Origin: CAZYJD01 sp964647785
GTDB lineage: Bacteria; Bacteroidota; Bacteroidia; NS11-12g; UBA9320
Direction: 5' to 3'
Assembly: GCA_964647785.1 (NCBI GenBank)
Contig: CAZYJD010000011.1
Span: 1-40,327, forward strand
DNA length: 40,327 bases
Part shown: positions 1-8,147 of the stretch, piece after piece
Numbering within the stretch: position 1 is the first letter of the stretch
How the letters are laid out: every line of letters begins with the position of its first letter
The notes under the pieces: model-generated
Told to the model about the DNA's origin: nothing
Database searches by the model: none
What the model saw: only the letters and a program-made list of their open reading frames with translations
Program-made: the position numbers and the translations under genes

Positions 1-2
1 AT

Positions 3-2147
3 GATGTCAATGACCTTGAAGAAAAAGGCGATGAGATATTTGTTTCATCAGAAAAGGGCTTCTACAGTTTCAATAAAAAAACAGGCGAAATGCGAACGTT
101 TTCTCCGGTGGATGGATTCAGTGATGTAGAGGTGAGCGTGATGCGTTATTTGCCCGAGCTGGATATACTTTTCATCGGCTATGAAAGCACCAATATCGAC
201 CTGGTTAAGGGCAATAGGATCGTCAATATCTCAGATCTCTTCAGAAAACAAATTCTAGGAAACAAAAAAATTAACGCAGTTAATTTTGAAGGTAATTTTG
301 CGTGGATATCCACCTCATTTGGTCTCATCCTTCTCGATATGGTACGTGAGGAAATTAGGGAGTCATATACCAATATTGGTCCCGGGGGAACGGTGCTCGA
401 GGTGTTTTCTGCGAGCCCTTTTAACGGAATGGTTTACGCCGCCACAGAATTAGGAATATTGAGAGGCAACCCCCAACAAAACTTGAGCGATTTTAACAAT
501 TGGCAGATCTTTCGTCCGGCAAACCACAGCAATCATCTACAGGTATTTAATGATCGACTCTATGCAGATGTTGATAGCATACTGGGCTATTTTGATGCAG
601 CCGGGAACTGGAATCTTTTTGAAGGTGCGTACAAAAGAAATACGGTGGCAAGCCGGGTGAATAATGGCAAACTGCTCATTGCTCATTACGGTGCCATATG
701 GACGGTTGATGAATCAGGGAACAAAGACAGCCTGAGAGAAAACATCATTAGCACGGCTTTACTGGATAATGAAGGCATCATTTGGACCGGAGGTGAAAGA
801 ACAGGACTGATTCGAATCAACCCTTCAAATGGGGAGTACCGCTATGCTCAACCTCCTGGACCATCTTTTTTTACCAGCTATGAAATAGCCAACTTGGATG
901 ATGAAATATGGGTTACTTCTGGAGGATTTACTCCCACCATAGCCCCAACATTCAATGGCAATCTCTATTATCGATTTGTTGAAGAAGGATGGCGCAACAA
1001 AGCGGATCATCCGTTATTAAGAGGAATGTGGGACTTCACTGCCATCGCGGTGAACAATGCTGGAAGAGAAGTTTGGATGGGCAGTCATGGCAAGGGGCTT
1101 GTTCATTTCAGAAACGGAGAGTTCATTGCGCTTTATGATGAAACAAATTCAACCCTGAGAAAAGTAGCAGGCATTTATAATGAAGTAACAGGTTTGGCAC
1201 TCGATCAAATGGGCAACTTATGGGTTTCAAATTACGGGGTGGACAGTGCATTGAGCGTCCGCAGTACCGATGGAAGCTGGCATGCTTATCGCACGCGCTC
1301 CGGAAGCCCAGGGGAAATGGTCATTGATGAATACGGCCATAAATGGATGGCACTTTTAAGAGATGATTCCAGGGGAATTTGTGTCTTTCGAGAGCTTGAT
1401 GGACCAGGCAGTCCGGGTACTTCTGTTATACTCGATGCCAAAGAAGGCAGTGGCGCATTGCCCAGCAATGGTGTAAACGCATTGGCAGTAGATAAAGATG
1501 GGGAGGTTTGGGTAGGAACGGATGAAGGTCTGGCCGTGTTCTTCAATCCCGTGAATATTCTTGAAGGAGGAACCATCAGTGATGCCCAGCGAATTGTAAT
1601 TGACGATGGCCGGGATATCGGTTATCTTTTGGGAAGCCAGGTGATCAATGATATTTACGTTGATGGCGCTAATAGAAAGTGGATTGCCACCAACAATGGT
1701 GTTTGGTTGGTTGCAGAAGATGGGAGCGAGGTCTTGTTGCATTTCACCACTTTGAACAGCCCGTTGCTTTCTGATATTGTGAAATGTGTAGGCGTGAACG
1801 GTAAAAGCGGAGAGGTGTTTTTTGGCACTGAAAAAGGGTTGATATCATACCGCGGAGATGCCACCGAAGCAGATGATAAGCACGCAAAGGTTCTCATTTT
1901 TCCCAATCCGGTGCGAAGCACATACCAGGGGAACATTACCATCAGTGGATTGCCTGAAAACGCTAGCGTTAAGATTACCGACATTGCCGGAAGAGTCATT
2001 TATGAAACCCTGTCGCAAGGGGGAACTGCTGTTTGGAATGGCATAGGTTTCGATGGCAAAAGACCACATACAGGAGTGTTTCTCATCCTATCAGCTGATC
2101 AGAATGATGAAGAAACCATGGTGAGTAAATTGCTATTCATACACTGA
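3..2147 (+). CDS. porZ: PorZ-like beta-propeller protein with T9SS-type C-terminal domain (5' end outside window)
   Basis: The reading frame is open from base 3 through the first internal ATG at 90, so the N-terminus lies outside the window. About 714 residues are visible. They contain repeated propeller-blade motifs of the form W-[IV]-[GA]-[ST]-x-x-G-[LV], for example VWMGSHGKGL, VWVGTDEGL, KWIATNNGVW and VFFGTEKGL. The last ~85 residues begin with FPNPV and include ITDIAGRVIYE and WNG, the pattern of type IX secretion C-terminal sorting domains. PorZ of Porphyromonas has two propellers followed by such a domain and acts at the cell surface with the attachment complex of the type IX system. 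The name rests on architecture and on the next gene, recO, three bases downstream; a different two-component-regulator-like propeller protein is the alternative. Confidence 0.72.
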   Translation, partial: DVNDLEEKGDEIFVSSEKGFYSFNKKTGEMRTFSPVDGFSDVEVSVMRYLPELDILFIGYESTNIDLVKGNRIVNISDLFRKQILGNKKINAVNFEGNFAWISTSFGLILLDMVREEIRESYTNIGPGGTVLEVFSASPFNGMVYAATELGILRGNPQQNLSDFNNWQIFRPANHSNHLQVFNDRLYADVDSILGYFDAAGNWNLFEGAYKRNTVASRVNNGKLLIAHYGAIWTVDESGNKDSLRENIISTALLDNEGIIWTGGERTGLIRINPSNGEYRYAQPPGPSFFTSYEIANLDDEIWVTSGGFTPTIAPTFNGNLYYRFVEEGWRNKADHPLLRGMWDFTAIAVNNAGREVWMGSHGKGLVHFRNGEFIALYDETNSTLRKVAGIYNEVTGLALDQMGNLWVSNYGVDSALSVRSTDGSWHAYRTRSGSPGEMVIDEYGHKWMALLRDDSRGICVFRELDGPGSPGTSVILDAKEGSGALPSNGVNALAVDKDGEVWVGTDEGLAVFFNPVNILEGGTISDAQRIVIDDGRDIGYLLGSQVINDIYVDGANRKWIATNNGVWLVAEDGSEVLLHFTTLNSPLLSDIVKCVGVNGKSGEVFFGTEKGLISYRGDATEADDKHAKVLIFPNPVRSTYQGNITISGLPENASVKITDIAGRVIYETLSQGGTAVWNGIGFDGKRPHTGVFLILSADQNDEETMVSKLLFIH

Positions 2148-2150
2148 TTT

Positions 2151-2879
2151 ATGCTGCAGAAAACGAGGGCCGTGGTGCTCAAAGTTACCCCTTATTCAGA
2201 AAGCAGTGTGGTGGTTAAGATGTACACCAAAGAGTTTGGACTCCAATCTTACCTGATCAATGGTGTGCGCAGCGGAAAAGGAACCATAAAACCTGCGCAT
2301 CTGATGCCCCTGAATCTGCTCGATTTGGTGGTGTATTTCCGCGAAGGTGCCTCCTTGCAAAGAATCAAAGAACTTCGCTGCTCCCCAGTTTTAAAAAGCT
2401 TGCATTACGATGTTTACAAAAACTCCATCGCCGTTTTTATGATGGAGTTCTTGGGCCAGGCGCTGCAAAATGAGGAAAGAGATCCACCGCTCTTTGCATT
2501 TTTGCAAACTTCCATTCAATGGTTGGATGAAACCACCTGGTCCTTAGCCCATTTTCCTCATTTCTTTATGGTGCATTTATGCAAGTTTATGGGCATTCAG
2601 GCACAAGGTGAATTTGGCCCGGGTCATGAAGTATTTGATTTGCAAGAGGGAGCTTTTGTTTCAGAACAACAAGCCGGCCTGCATCGAATGAATGAAAATT
2701 GTTCTGAACTGATGAGCAGATTGCTAAACTGCAAGGCAAATGAACTCAACGATATCAAAAGTAAACGCGATGACCGACAATTATTGTTGAATGATTTGGT
2801 TCATTACTACCAAATTCACGAGATTATTACCGCATCACTTAAGGCGCAACAGATTTTAAAGGAAATTTTCAGAGACTAA
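2151..2879 (+). CDS. recO: DNA repair protein RecO
   Basis: The 242-residue product has the RecO N-terminal OB-fold pattern: KTRAVVLKVTPYSESS, then a strand reading YLINGVRSGKG and the characteristic hydrophobic LMPLNLLDLVVY. RecO anneals single-stranded DNA and, with RecR, loads RecA on SSB-coated gaps in the RecFOR recombination pathway. The C-terminal helical domain is present, but I see no CxxC pair, so the zinc site known from some RecO proteins seems absent. The ATG lies three bases after the stop of the PorZ-like gene, so the two are probably co-transcribed although their functions are unrelated. Confidence 0.93.
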   Translation: MLQKTRAVVLKVTPYSESSVVVKMYTKEFGLQSYLINGVRSGKGTIKPAHLMPLNLLDLVVYFREGASLQRIKELRCSPVLKSLHYDVYKNSIAVFMMEFLGQALQNEERDPPLFAFLQTSIQWLDETTWSLAHFPHFFMVHLCKFMGIQAQGEFGPGHEVFDLQEGAFVSEQQAGLHRMNENCSELMSRLLNCKANELNDIKSKRDDRQLLLNDLVHYYQIHEIITASLKAQQILKEIFRD

Positions 2880-2920
2880 TGCAATTAAAGCAATGGTATA
2901 TAATTTGTTAGTGTAAGATT

Positions 2921-3496
2921 ATGATCAAGAATTTATATCCAGCTCTGGCATTGCTTCTGATGGCTTTCACAACTGAAGCTCAAAATCATAACCTCGATTC
3001 CATGATTGTGATGCGTTTGGCGATTGTTGATGGTGACACCATTTTGGTGCACACTTTCGATGAATTTATTATGCGTGATCTCAACGATCCCGATGCACGT
3101 AAGCGATACCTCAAGCTGAAGCACAATGTGAAAGTGGTTATGCCCTATGCCAAACTTGCCGCCTTTCGTTTCCAGATGATGGAAGATCACCTGAATTTAA
3201 CCCGCAACCGAAGAGAACGAGAGAAATACATTAAAGATACTGAAAAAGCGATCAAGGAAGAGTTTATGAAAGAGCTGAAGAACCTTACGGTATCGCAAGG
3301 CAAATTGCTCCTGAAAATCATTCATCGTGAAACAGGAAAGACCACTTTTGAAATCTTAAAAGGTTATCGGGGCAATGCAACCACCTTTTATTGGGGCATC
3401 ATTGCCAATTATTATGATGCAGATTTGCAGGTGGAGTACGATCCCATCGAAGATTATCAAATAGAACACATCATAAAGATGCTCAATCTTGAATAA
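2921..3496 (+). CDS. DUF4294 family secreted protein
   Basis: A 191-residue protein starting with a hydrophobic signal peptide (IKNLYPALALLLMAFTTEAQ, cleavage expected near residue 20). The mature part contains VDGDTILVHTFDEFIMRD and later YAKLAAFRFQMMEDHL, which match what I remember of the DUF4294 family, a Bacteroidota-restricted group of unknown function. The mature protein is highly charged and mostly helical, with a KxxxxREKYIKDTEKAIKEEF stretch in the middle. Forty-one bases separate it from recO; no consensus promoter is clear there, so it may be read from upstream. Export to the periplasm is inferred from the signal peptide; no activity can be assigned. Confidence 0.8.
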   Translation: MIKNLYPALALLLMAFTTEAQNHNLDSMIVMRLAIVDGDTILVHTFDEFIMRDLNDPDARKRYLKLKHNVKVVMPYAKLAAFRFQMMEDHLNLTRNRREREKYIKDTEKAIKEEFMKELKNLTVSQGKLLLKIIHRETGKTTFEILKGYRGNATTFYWGIIANYYDADLQVEYDPIEDYQIEHIIKMLNLE

Positions 3497-3552
3497 ACTC
3501 CTCAGCACCAGGTATTCTTGAACAAAGCATATACTCTGTTTGTATTGTAATC

Positions 3553-4041
3553 ATGAATAATCTATACGATTTAACTTATCAAACCCCCACAGGTGAAAAT
3601 AGAAGCCTTCGAGATTTTGAAGGCAAGGTTCTCTTGATCGTTAATACAGCCACCGAATGTGGTTTAACACCCCAGATGCACGGATTGAAAAAGTTGTATG
3701 AAACCTATCAATCAAAAGGGCTTGAGATACTAGCCTTCCCATCCAATGATTTTGCCGGTCAGGAACCAAGGGGCAATGATGAAATTGCCTCGTATTGTGA
3801 ATTGGAGTTCGGGAGTCGGTTTCCATTCACATCTAAAGTTCATGTGAAAAAAGGCAGCAAGCAGCATCTGATATTTCAATGGTTAAGCAATAAGAAATTG
3901 AACGGTAAATCACCTTTTGCACCATTTTGGAATTTTCAGAAATACCTGATTGACCGGGAAGGGCGTTTAGTCAACTATTTTCTGCCCATTACGCGCCCAC
4001 AATCCAAGCGATTGCTCAAGGCAATTGAAAAGGCATTGTAA
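3553..4041 (+). CDS. Glutathione/thioredoxin peroxidase, cysteine type
   Basis: The 162-residue protein fits the glutathione peroxidase family, which reduces hydroperoxides. The peroxidatic cysteine is Cys36 in NTATECGLTPQ, with cysteine in place of selenocysteine. The other members of the catalytic tetrad are visible: Gln70 (AGQEP), Trp126 and Asn127 (FWNFQKYL). The usual FPCNQF motif reads FPSNDF here, losing one cysteine, but Cys82 (SYCELEF) sits where the resolving cysteine of thioredoxin-dependent members lies. The enzyme is therefore probably thioredoxin-dependent; flavobacteria generally lack glutathione and the bacillithiol gene nearby suggests the same here. No signal peptide is seen, so it should be cytoplasmic. 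Confidence 0.92.
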   Translation: MNNLYDLTYQTPTGENRSLRDFEGKVLLIVNTATECGLTPQMHGLKKLYETYQSKGLEILAFPSNDFAGQEPRGNDEIASYCELEFGSRFPFTSKVHVKKGSKQHLIFQWLSNKKLNGKSPFAPFWNFQKYLIDREGRLVNYFLPITRPQSKRLLKAIEKAL

Positions 4042-4305
4042 GACATGCTTCTTAGGACCATTCTCACAGCCCCACTCCACACTCACCTAAATTCATTTTA
4101 AACAATGTTGAACTCACTCGCATTAACTCACTTCTCCTCTGAGAATAGAGGCCATAATTCTGGATTGTGAATGTGATAGGGCTCTGCAACTTCAATATCA
4201 ATCACCCCGAGAATTAGTAAGATGAATGGCATGAAAAATTAGCGGCTGTAATGCATATTTGCGCGTACCCTGCGGCTGTTTTTTCTTTTTCAATAGTTTT
4301 GCGAA
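4042..4305. other. 264-bp intergenic region with short direct repeats
   Basis: No convincing gene lies here. The hexamer ACTCAC occurs three times (4081-4086, 4112-4117, 4126-4131) and GCGGCTGT twice (4242-4249, 4272-4279). A weak 5-bp hairpin (CCTCT at 4136-4140 with AGAGG at 4147-4151) might end transcription from the peroxidase gene but has no T-tract. The right end carries the -7 box of bshB1. An 18-codon ATG frame at 4045 has no support. Confidence 0.5.
4294..4301 (+). promoter_or_regulatory. -7 element (TAGTTTTG) of bshB1
   Basis: TAGTTTTG matches the Bacteroidota sigma-ABfr -7 consensus TAnnTTTG exactly. No good TTTG -33 element lies at the usual distance. The G of the box is only four bases before the GTG start codon of bshB1, so transcription should begin at or next to the start codon. 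The TA-G of this box also forms the in-frame TAG that blocks any upstream start. Confidence 0.6.
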
Positions 4306-5022
4306 GTGAAATTAGATGTGTTGGTTTTCGGTGCACACCCCGATGATGTTGAACTCTCATGCGGTGGTACGATCCTCAAATTGGTAAGTAAAGGATTTAA
4401 AGTGGGCATTGCCGACCTCACCATGGGTGAAATGGGCACCAGAGGTACGCCTGCCATTCGCGCTCATGAATCAGACAATGCCGCTTCAATAATGGGGCTC
4501 AGCGCACGCGTCAACCTCGGACTTCGCGATGCACTTTTTCAAATAAATGAAGACAGCCTTTCTGCAGTGGCTGCTGTCATTCGAGCTTTTCAACCTGAAA
4601 TAGTCATTGCCAATGCCCCGACTGATCGGCACAATGATCACAGAAGAGCAGCTCAACTAGTAAAAGAGGCCTACTTTCTGGCTGGTTTGTATAAAATGAA
4701 CCTACAATACGAGGGGCAAGAGGTAGCAGGATGGAGGTCGCGGGCATTGTTTCATTACATCCAGGATTACCATCTTGAACCGGATTTCGTAGTGGATATC
4801 AGCAACTTTCAGCAAGCTAAAATGGAAGCAGTGTTGGCTCACAAAAGCCAGTTTTTTAACCCCGGAAGCAATGCAATCGAAACAAGAATTTCAGGGGAAG
4901 ACTTTCTGAAATTCATTGAAGCCCGAGCCAGAGAAATGGGCAGAATGATTTACTGCGAGTTTGGCGAAGGCTTTATTTCTGAAAGACCCCTCGATCCCTC
5001 AACTCTTGCTTTTTTCCAATAA
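4306..5022 (+). CDS. bshB1: Bacillithiol biosynthesis deacetylase BshB1 (GTG start)
   Basis: The 238-residue product belongs to the LmbE/PIG-L zinc deacetylases. The motif AHPDD at residues 10-14 supplies His11 and Asp14 as metal ligands plus Asp13 as base, and HNDH at 109-112 supplies the third ligand His112. The N-terminus MKLDVLVFGAHPDDVELSCGG and the segment IADLTMGEMGTRGT are typical of BshB1, which removes acetate from N-acetylglucosaminyl-malate in bacillithiol synthesis. The start is GTG at 4306: an in-frame TAG lies four codons upstream, and the family's conserved MKLD begins exactly there. The other bacillithiol genes are not in the window. Confidence 0.92.
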   Translation: MKLDVLVFGAHPDDVELSCGGTILKLVSKGFKVGIADLTMGEMGTRGTPAIRAHESDNAASIMGLSARVNLGLRDALFQINEDSLSAVAAVIRAFQPEIVIANAPTDRHNDHRRAAQLVKEAYFLAGLYKMNLQYEGQEVAGWRSRALFHYIQDYHLEPDFVVDISNFQQAKMEAVLAHKSQFFNPGSNAIETRISGEDFLKFIEARAREMGRMIYCEFGEGFISERPLDPSTLAFFQ

Positions 5023-5029
5023 TTTTTCA

Positions 5030-5060
5030 TTGCTCTAATCGGTCGTTTTGACTATTTTTG
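5030..5060 (+). promoter_or_regulatory. Promoter P1 upstream of rpsL
   Basis: TTG at 5030-5032, a 20-bp gap, then TATTTTTG at 5053-5060, a full match to the Bacteroidota TTG-N19/20-TAnnTTTG promoter. The box is followed by CAGCCCTTGAAAA, which is nearly the same as the sequence following the infA promoter. It would give a leader of about 120 bases. Confidence 0.7.
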
Positions 5061-5124
5061 CAGCCCTTGAAAAAACCCAGGGGAAACAGATTGTAGAAAT
5101 CAATTAAAAAAAATGTAACCACGG

Positions 5125-5155
5125 TTTGTATTTGTATGACCTTATTGTACTTTTG
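5125..5155 (+). promoter_or_regulatory. Promoter P2 upstream of rpsL
   Basis: TTTG at 5125-5128, a 19-bp gap, then TACTTTTG at 5148-5155, an exact sigma-ABfr-type promoter. CAGACCTTTTTAAAAA follows. The transcript would have a leader of only about 25 bases, leaving little room for a structured autoregulatory leader. Confidence 0.8.
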
Positions 5156-5184
5156 CAGACCTTTTTAAAAACTGAATATTTAGT

Positions 5185-5559
5185 ATGCCTACCATACAGC
5201 AATTAGTACGAATAGGACGGGAAACCAAGAAGGACAAAAGCAAAAGTCCGGCCCTTGATTCCTGCCCGCAGCGAAGAGGTGTTTGCACCCGTGTGTACAC
5301 CACCACCCCTAAAAAGCCAAATTCGGCTTTGAGGAAAGTGGCCAGGGTGCGTCTCACCAATGGTAAAGAAGTGAATGCCTACATTCCGGGTGAAGGTCAC
5401 AACCTTCAAGAGCACAGCATTGTTCTTGTGCGCGGTGGAAGGGTGAAAGATTTGCCTGGGGTTCGTTACCACATTGTTCGTGGTGCGCTGGATACTGCCG
5501 GTGTAGATAATCGCAAGCAAAGCCGCTCTAAATACGGAACCAAGAGACCTAAGAAGTAA
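5185..5559 (+). CDS. rpsL: 30S ribosomal protein S12
   Basis: The 124-residue protein is a full-length S12, which lies at the decoding centre of the 30S subunit. TTPKKPNSALRK and GGRVKDLPGVRYH are the two signature loops. Lys43 and Lys88 (E. coli mature numbering 42 and 87) are the wild-type, streptomycin-sensitive residues. It is the first gene of the joined str-S10-spc-alpha operon and is preceded by two promoters. Its TAA stop shares one base with the rpsG start (TAATG), suggesting translational coupling. Confidence 0.98.
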   Translation: MPTIQQLVRIGRETKKDKSKSPALDSCPQRRGVCTRVYTTTPKKPNSALRKVARVRLTNGKEVNAYIPGEGHNLQEHSIVLVRGGRVKDLPGVRYHIVRGALDTAGVDNRKQSRSKYGTKRPKK

Positions 5560-6029
5560 TGAGAAAGACCAAAGCCAAAAAGAGACCCTTACTGCCGGAT
5601 CCCAGGTTCAATGATACACTGGTGACCCGTTTCATCAATAATATGATGTGGGATGGTAAGAAAGAAGTTGCCAGAAACATCTTCTATGATGCCATAGCTA
5701 TCGTTGACAAAAAATCAGAAGAGGAGCCTGGAATTGAAGTTTGGAAAAAGGCGCTGAACAATGTCATGCCAGCGGTCATGGTGAAGAGTCGTCGCGTCGG
5801 TGGAGCAACATTCCAGATTCCGACTGAAGTAGCCCCGGATCTCAAGGTTTCAATAGGCATCAAATGGATGATCAGTTACGCTCGCAAGAGGAATGAGAAA
5901 TCCATGGCTGCCAAACTTGCCGGTGAAATCATGGCGGCTTCTAAAAATGAAGGGTCAGCAGTAAAGAAAAAAGAAGATACGCACAAGATGGCTGAAGCCA
6001 ACAAGGCCTTCGCCCATTACAGAGCATAA
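5559..6029 (+). CDS. rpsG: 30S ribosomal protein S7
   Basis: The 156-residue product is S7, which nucleates assembly of the 30S head by binding the 3' domain of 16S rRNA and lies near the E site. The basic N-terminus with RPLLPDPRFNDTLVTRFINNMM and the central VKSRRVGGATFQIPTEV are diagnostic. Length is normal for bacteria. The start codon overlaps the rpsL stop by one base and fusA follows after two bases, so all three str genes are tightly coupled. Confidence 0.98.
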   Translation: MRKTKAKKRPLLPDPRFNDTLVTRFINNMMWDGKKEVARNIFYDAIAIVDKKSEEEPGIEVWKKALNNVMPAVMVKSRRVGGATFQIPTEVAPDLKVSIGIKWMISYARKRNEKSMAAKLAGEIMAASKNEGSAVKKKEDTHKMAEANKAFAHYRA

Positions 6030-6031
6030 TT

Positions 6032-8134
6032 ATGGCAAGAGATCTTAGATATACACGAAACATTGGTATAGCTGCACACATTGATGCAGGTAAAACCACA
6101 ACCACCGAGCGCGTACTTTATTATACGGGTCTGAGTCACAAAATTGGAGAGGTGCACGATGGTGCTGCTACCATGGACTGGATGGCTCAAGAGCAGGAGA
6201 GAGGAATCACCATTACTTCTGCGGCCACAACTGTTTTCTGGAAGTATCGCGACCAGGAATACCACGTAAACATCATCGATACCCCGGGTCACGTAGACTT
6301 TACTGTAGAAGTGAACCGCTCGTTGAGGGTTCTTGATGGTTTGGTGTTCTTATTCAGCGCGGTTGACGGAGTGGAACCACAGTCAGAAACAAACTGGCGT
6401 TTGGCCGACAACTACAATGTGAAGCGCATTGGTTTCGTGAACAAGATGGACCGTGCCGGTGCAGATTTTCTTCGCGTGGTTAAGCAGGTGAAAGAAATGC
6501 TCGGGAGCAATGCAGTTCCGCTGCAATTGCCAATTGGTGCTGAAGATAAATTCCGTGGTGTGGTTGATTTGATCAACTTCCGCGGTATAGAGTGGGATGA
6601 TGATACCATGGGGATGACTTTCAAGGAAGTTCCAATCCCTGAAGATATGATGGAAGAAGCCCTCGAGTGGCGCGAAAAACTTCTCGAAGCAGTTGCTGAG
6701 TATGATGAAGCACTGATGGAGAAGTATTTTGAAGACTCAGAGAGCATTACAGAGGATGAAATTTTGGCCGCTCTTCGTGCTGCGGTTCTTGATAACGCCA
6801 TTGTTCCAATGACATGCGGATCAGCATTCAAGAACAAAGGAGTGCAGACCATGCTCGATTATGTAATGGCTTTATTGCCAAGTCCTTTGGATCAGGAGGC
6901 CATCACTGGAACCAATCCAAAAACCGGCGATAAAATAAGCAGAAAACCTTCACAAGAGGATCCTACGGCTGCCTTGGCATTCAAAATTGCTACGGACCCT
7001 TATGTTGGAAGGTTGTGTTTCTTTAGAATGTATTCCGGAAAGATTGATGCTGGTTCATACATCTATAACATGAGAACCGGAAACAAGGAACGTATCTCCA
7101 GAATTTTCCAGATGCATGCGAATAAGCAAAATCCGATTGAAATGATCGGAGCTGGAGATATCGGTGCTGCGGTTGGATTTAAGGACATCCGCACAGGCGA
7201 TACACTTTGTGATGAAAAGAGCCCCATTGTTTTAGAATCCATGAAATTCCCAGATCCTGTTATCGGTTTGGCCATCGAACCTAAGACACAGGCAGATGTC
7301 GACAAGCTGGGAATGGCCTTGGGCAAGCTTTCTGAGGAGGATCCAACTTTCAGGGTTCAAACAGATGAAGAAACGGGCCAGACGGTAATCAGTGGTATGG
7401 GTGAATTGCACCTGGAAATCATCCTCGATCGTCTGAAGCGTGAATTTAAAGTGGAATGTAATCAGGGTGCGCCTCAGGTTGCTTATAAAGAAGCTATTAA
7501 AGGCAGTACTCAGCACCGTGAGACGTATAAAAAGCAAACGGGTGGTAAGGGTAAGTTCGCAGATATTCAGTTCGAGCTTGGCCCGGCTGATGAAGGCACT
7601 TCCGGTCTGCAGTTTGTGAATGAAATTGTGGGAGGAGCTATTCCTAGAGAATTCATTCCTTCAGTTGAAAAAGGTTTCCGTGAGGCAATGAAAAATGGTG
7701 TACTTGCAGGTTATCCGATTCAAAGTTTGAAGGTTCGTTTGTTCGATGGATCTTTCCACCCTGTAGACTCAGACTCATTGTCATTTGAAATGGCAGCGAG
7801 ACTTGGCTACAAAGAGGCGGCTAGAAATTCAAACCCCGTTTTACTTGAACCGATCATGAAGGTTGAAGTAGTGACCCCAGAAGAATATATGGGTGATGTA
7901 ATGGGAGACTTGAACAAGCGTCGTGGTCAAATGTCAGGTGTGGATGAAAGAGGAGGTGCACAGGTAATAAAAGCCAAAGTTCCTTTGTCGGAAATGTTTG
8001 GCTACGTGACCAGTTTACGTACCATTACTTCAGGTCGTGCCACTTCAACGATGGAGTTCTCTAACTACGATGAAGTTCCTAGAAATATTGCAGACGATGT
8101 TCTCGCTAAAGTGCGTGGTACTGTTAAATCTTAA
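6032..8134 (+). CDS. fusA: Elongation factor G
   Basis: The 700-residue GTPase catalyses ribosomal translocation. The G motifs are intact: AHIDAGKT (15-22), RGIT (57-60), DTPGH (83-87), NKMD (137-140) and GSAFKNKG (263-270). Domains II to V follow, with GMGELHLEII in domain III and the tail SNYDEVPRNIADDVLAKVRG. All parts needed for translocation are present and its place in the str operon supports the canonical EF-G. No tuf gene follows; rpsJ begins 13 bases later, as is usual in Bacteroidota. Confidence 0.97.
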   Translation: MARDLRYTRNIGIAAHIDAGKTTTTERVLYYTGLSHKIGEVHDGAATMDWMAQEQERGITITSAATTVFWKYRDQEYHVNIIDTPGHVDFTVEVNRSLRVLDGLVFLFSAVDGVEPQSETNWRLADNYNVKRIGFVNKMDRAGADFLRVVKQVKEMLGSNAVPLQLPIGAEDKFRGVVDLINFRGIEWDDDTMGMTFKEVPIPEDMMEEALEWREKLLEAVAEYDEALMEKYFEDSESITEDEILAALRAAVLDNAIVPMTCGSAFKNKGVQTMLDYVMALLPSPLDQEAITGTNPKTGDKISRKPSQEDPTAALAFKIATDPYVGRLCFFRMYSGKIDAGSYIYNMRTGNKERISRIFQMHANKQNPIEMIGAGDIGAAVGFKDIRTGDTLCDEKSPIVLESMKFPDPVIGLAIEPKTQADVDKLGMALGKLSEEDPTFRVQTDEETGQTVISGMGELHLEIILDRLKREFKVECNQGAPQVAYKEAIKGSTQHRETYKKQTGGKGKFADIQFELGPADEGTSGLQFVNEIVGGAIPREFIPSVEKGFREAMKNGVLAGYPIQSLKVRLFDGSFHPVDSDSLSFEMAARLGYKEAARNSNPVLLEPIMKVEVVTPEEYMGDVMGDLNKRRGQMSGVDERGGAQVIKAKVPLSEMFGYVTSLRTITSGRATSTMEFSNYDEVPRNIADDVLAKVRGTVKS

Positions 8135-8147
8135 TTGATAAGAGAAG

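Noticed and set aside
1356..1742. 128-codon minus-strand frame
   Set aside because: Shadow of the propeller gene; no family support.
2897..2908. TATAATTTG as a -7 box for the DUF4294 gene
   Set aside because: One base too long between TA and TTTG and no TTG upstream at a fitting distance.
4045..4101. 18-codon ATG frame in the gap after the peroxidase gene
   Set aside because: Too short, no conserved pattern and no promoter.
5061..5124. Structured ribosomal-protein-binding leader between the two rpsL promoters
   Set aside because: No stable hairpin or known autoregulatory motif was found by eye.
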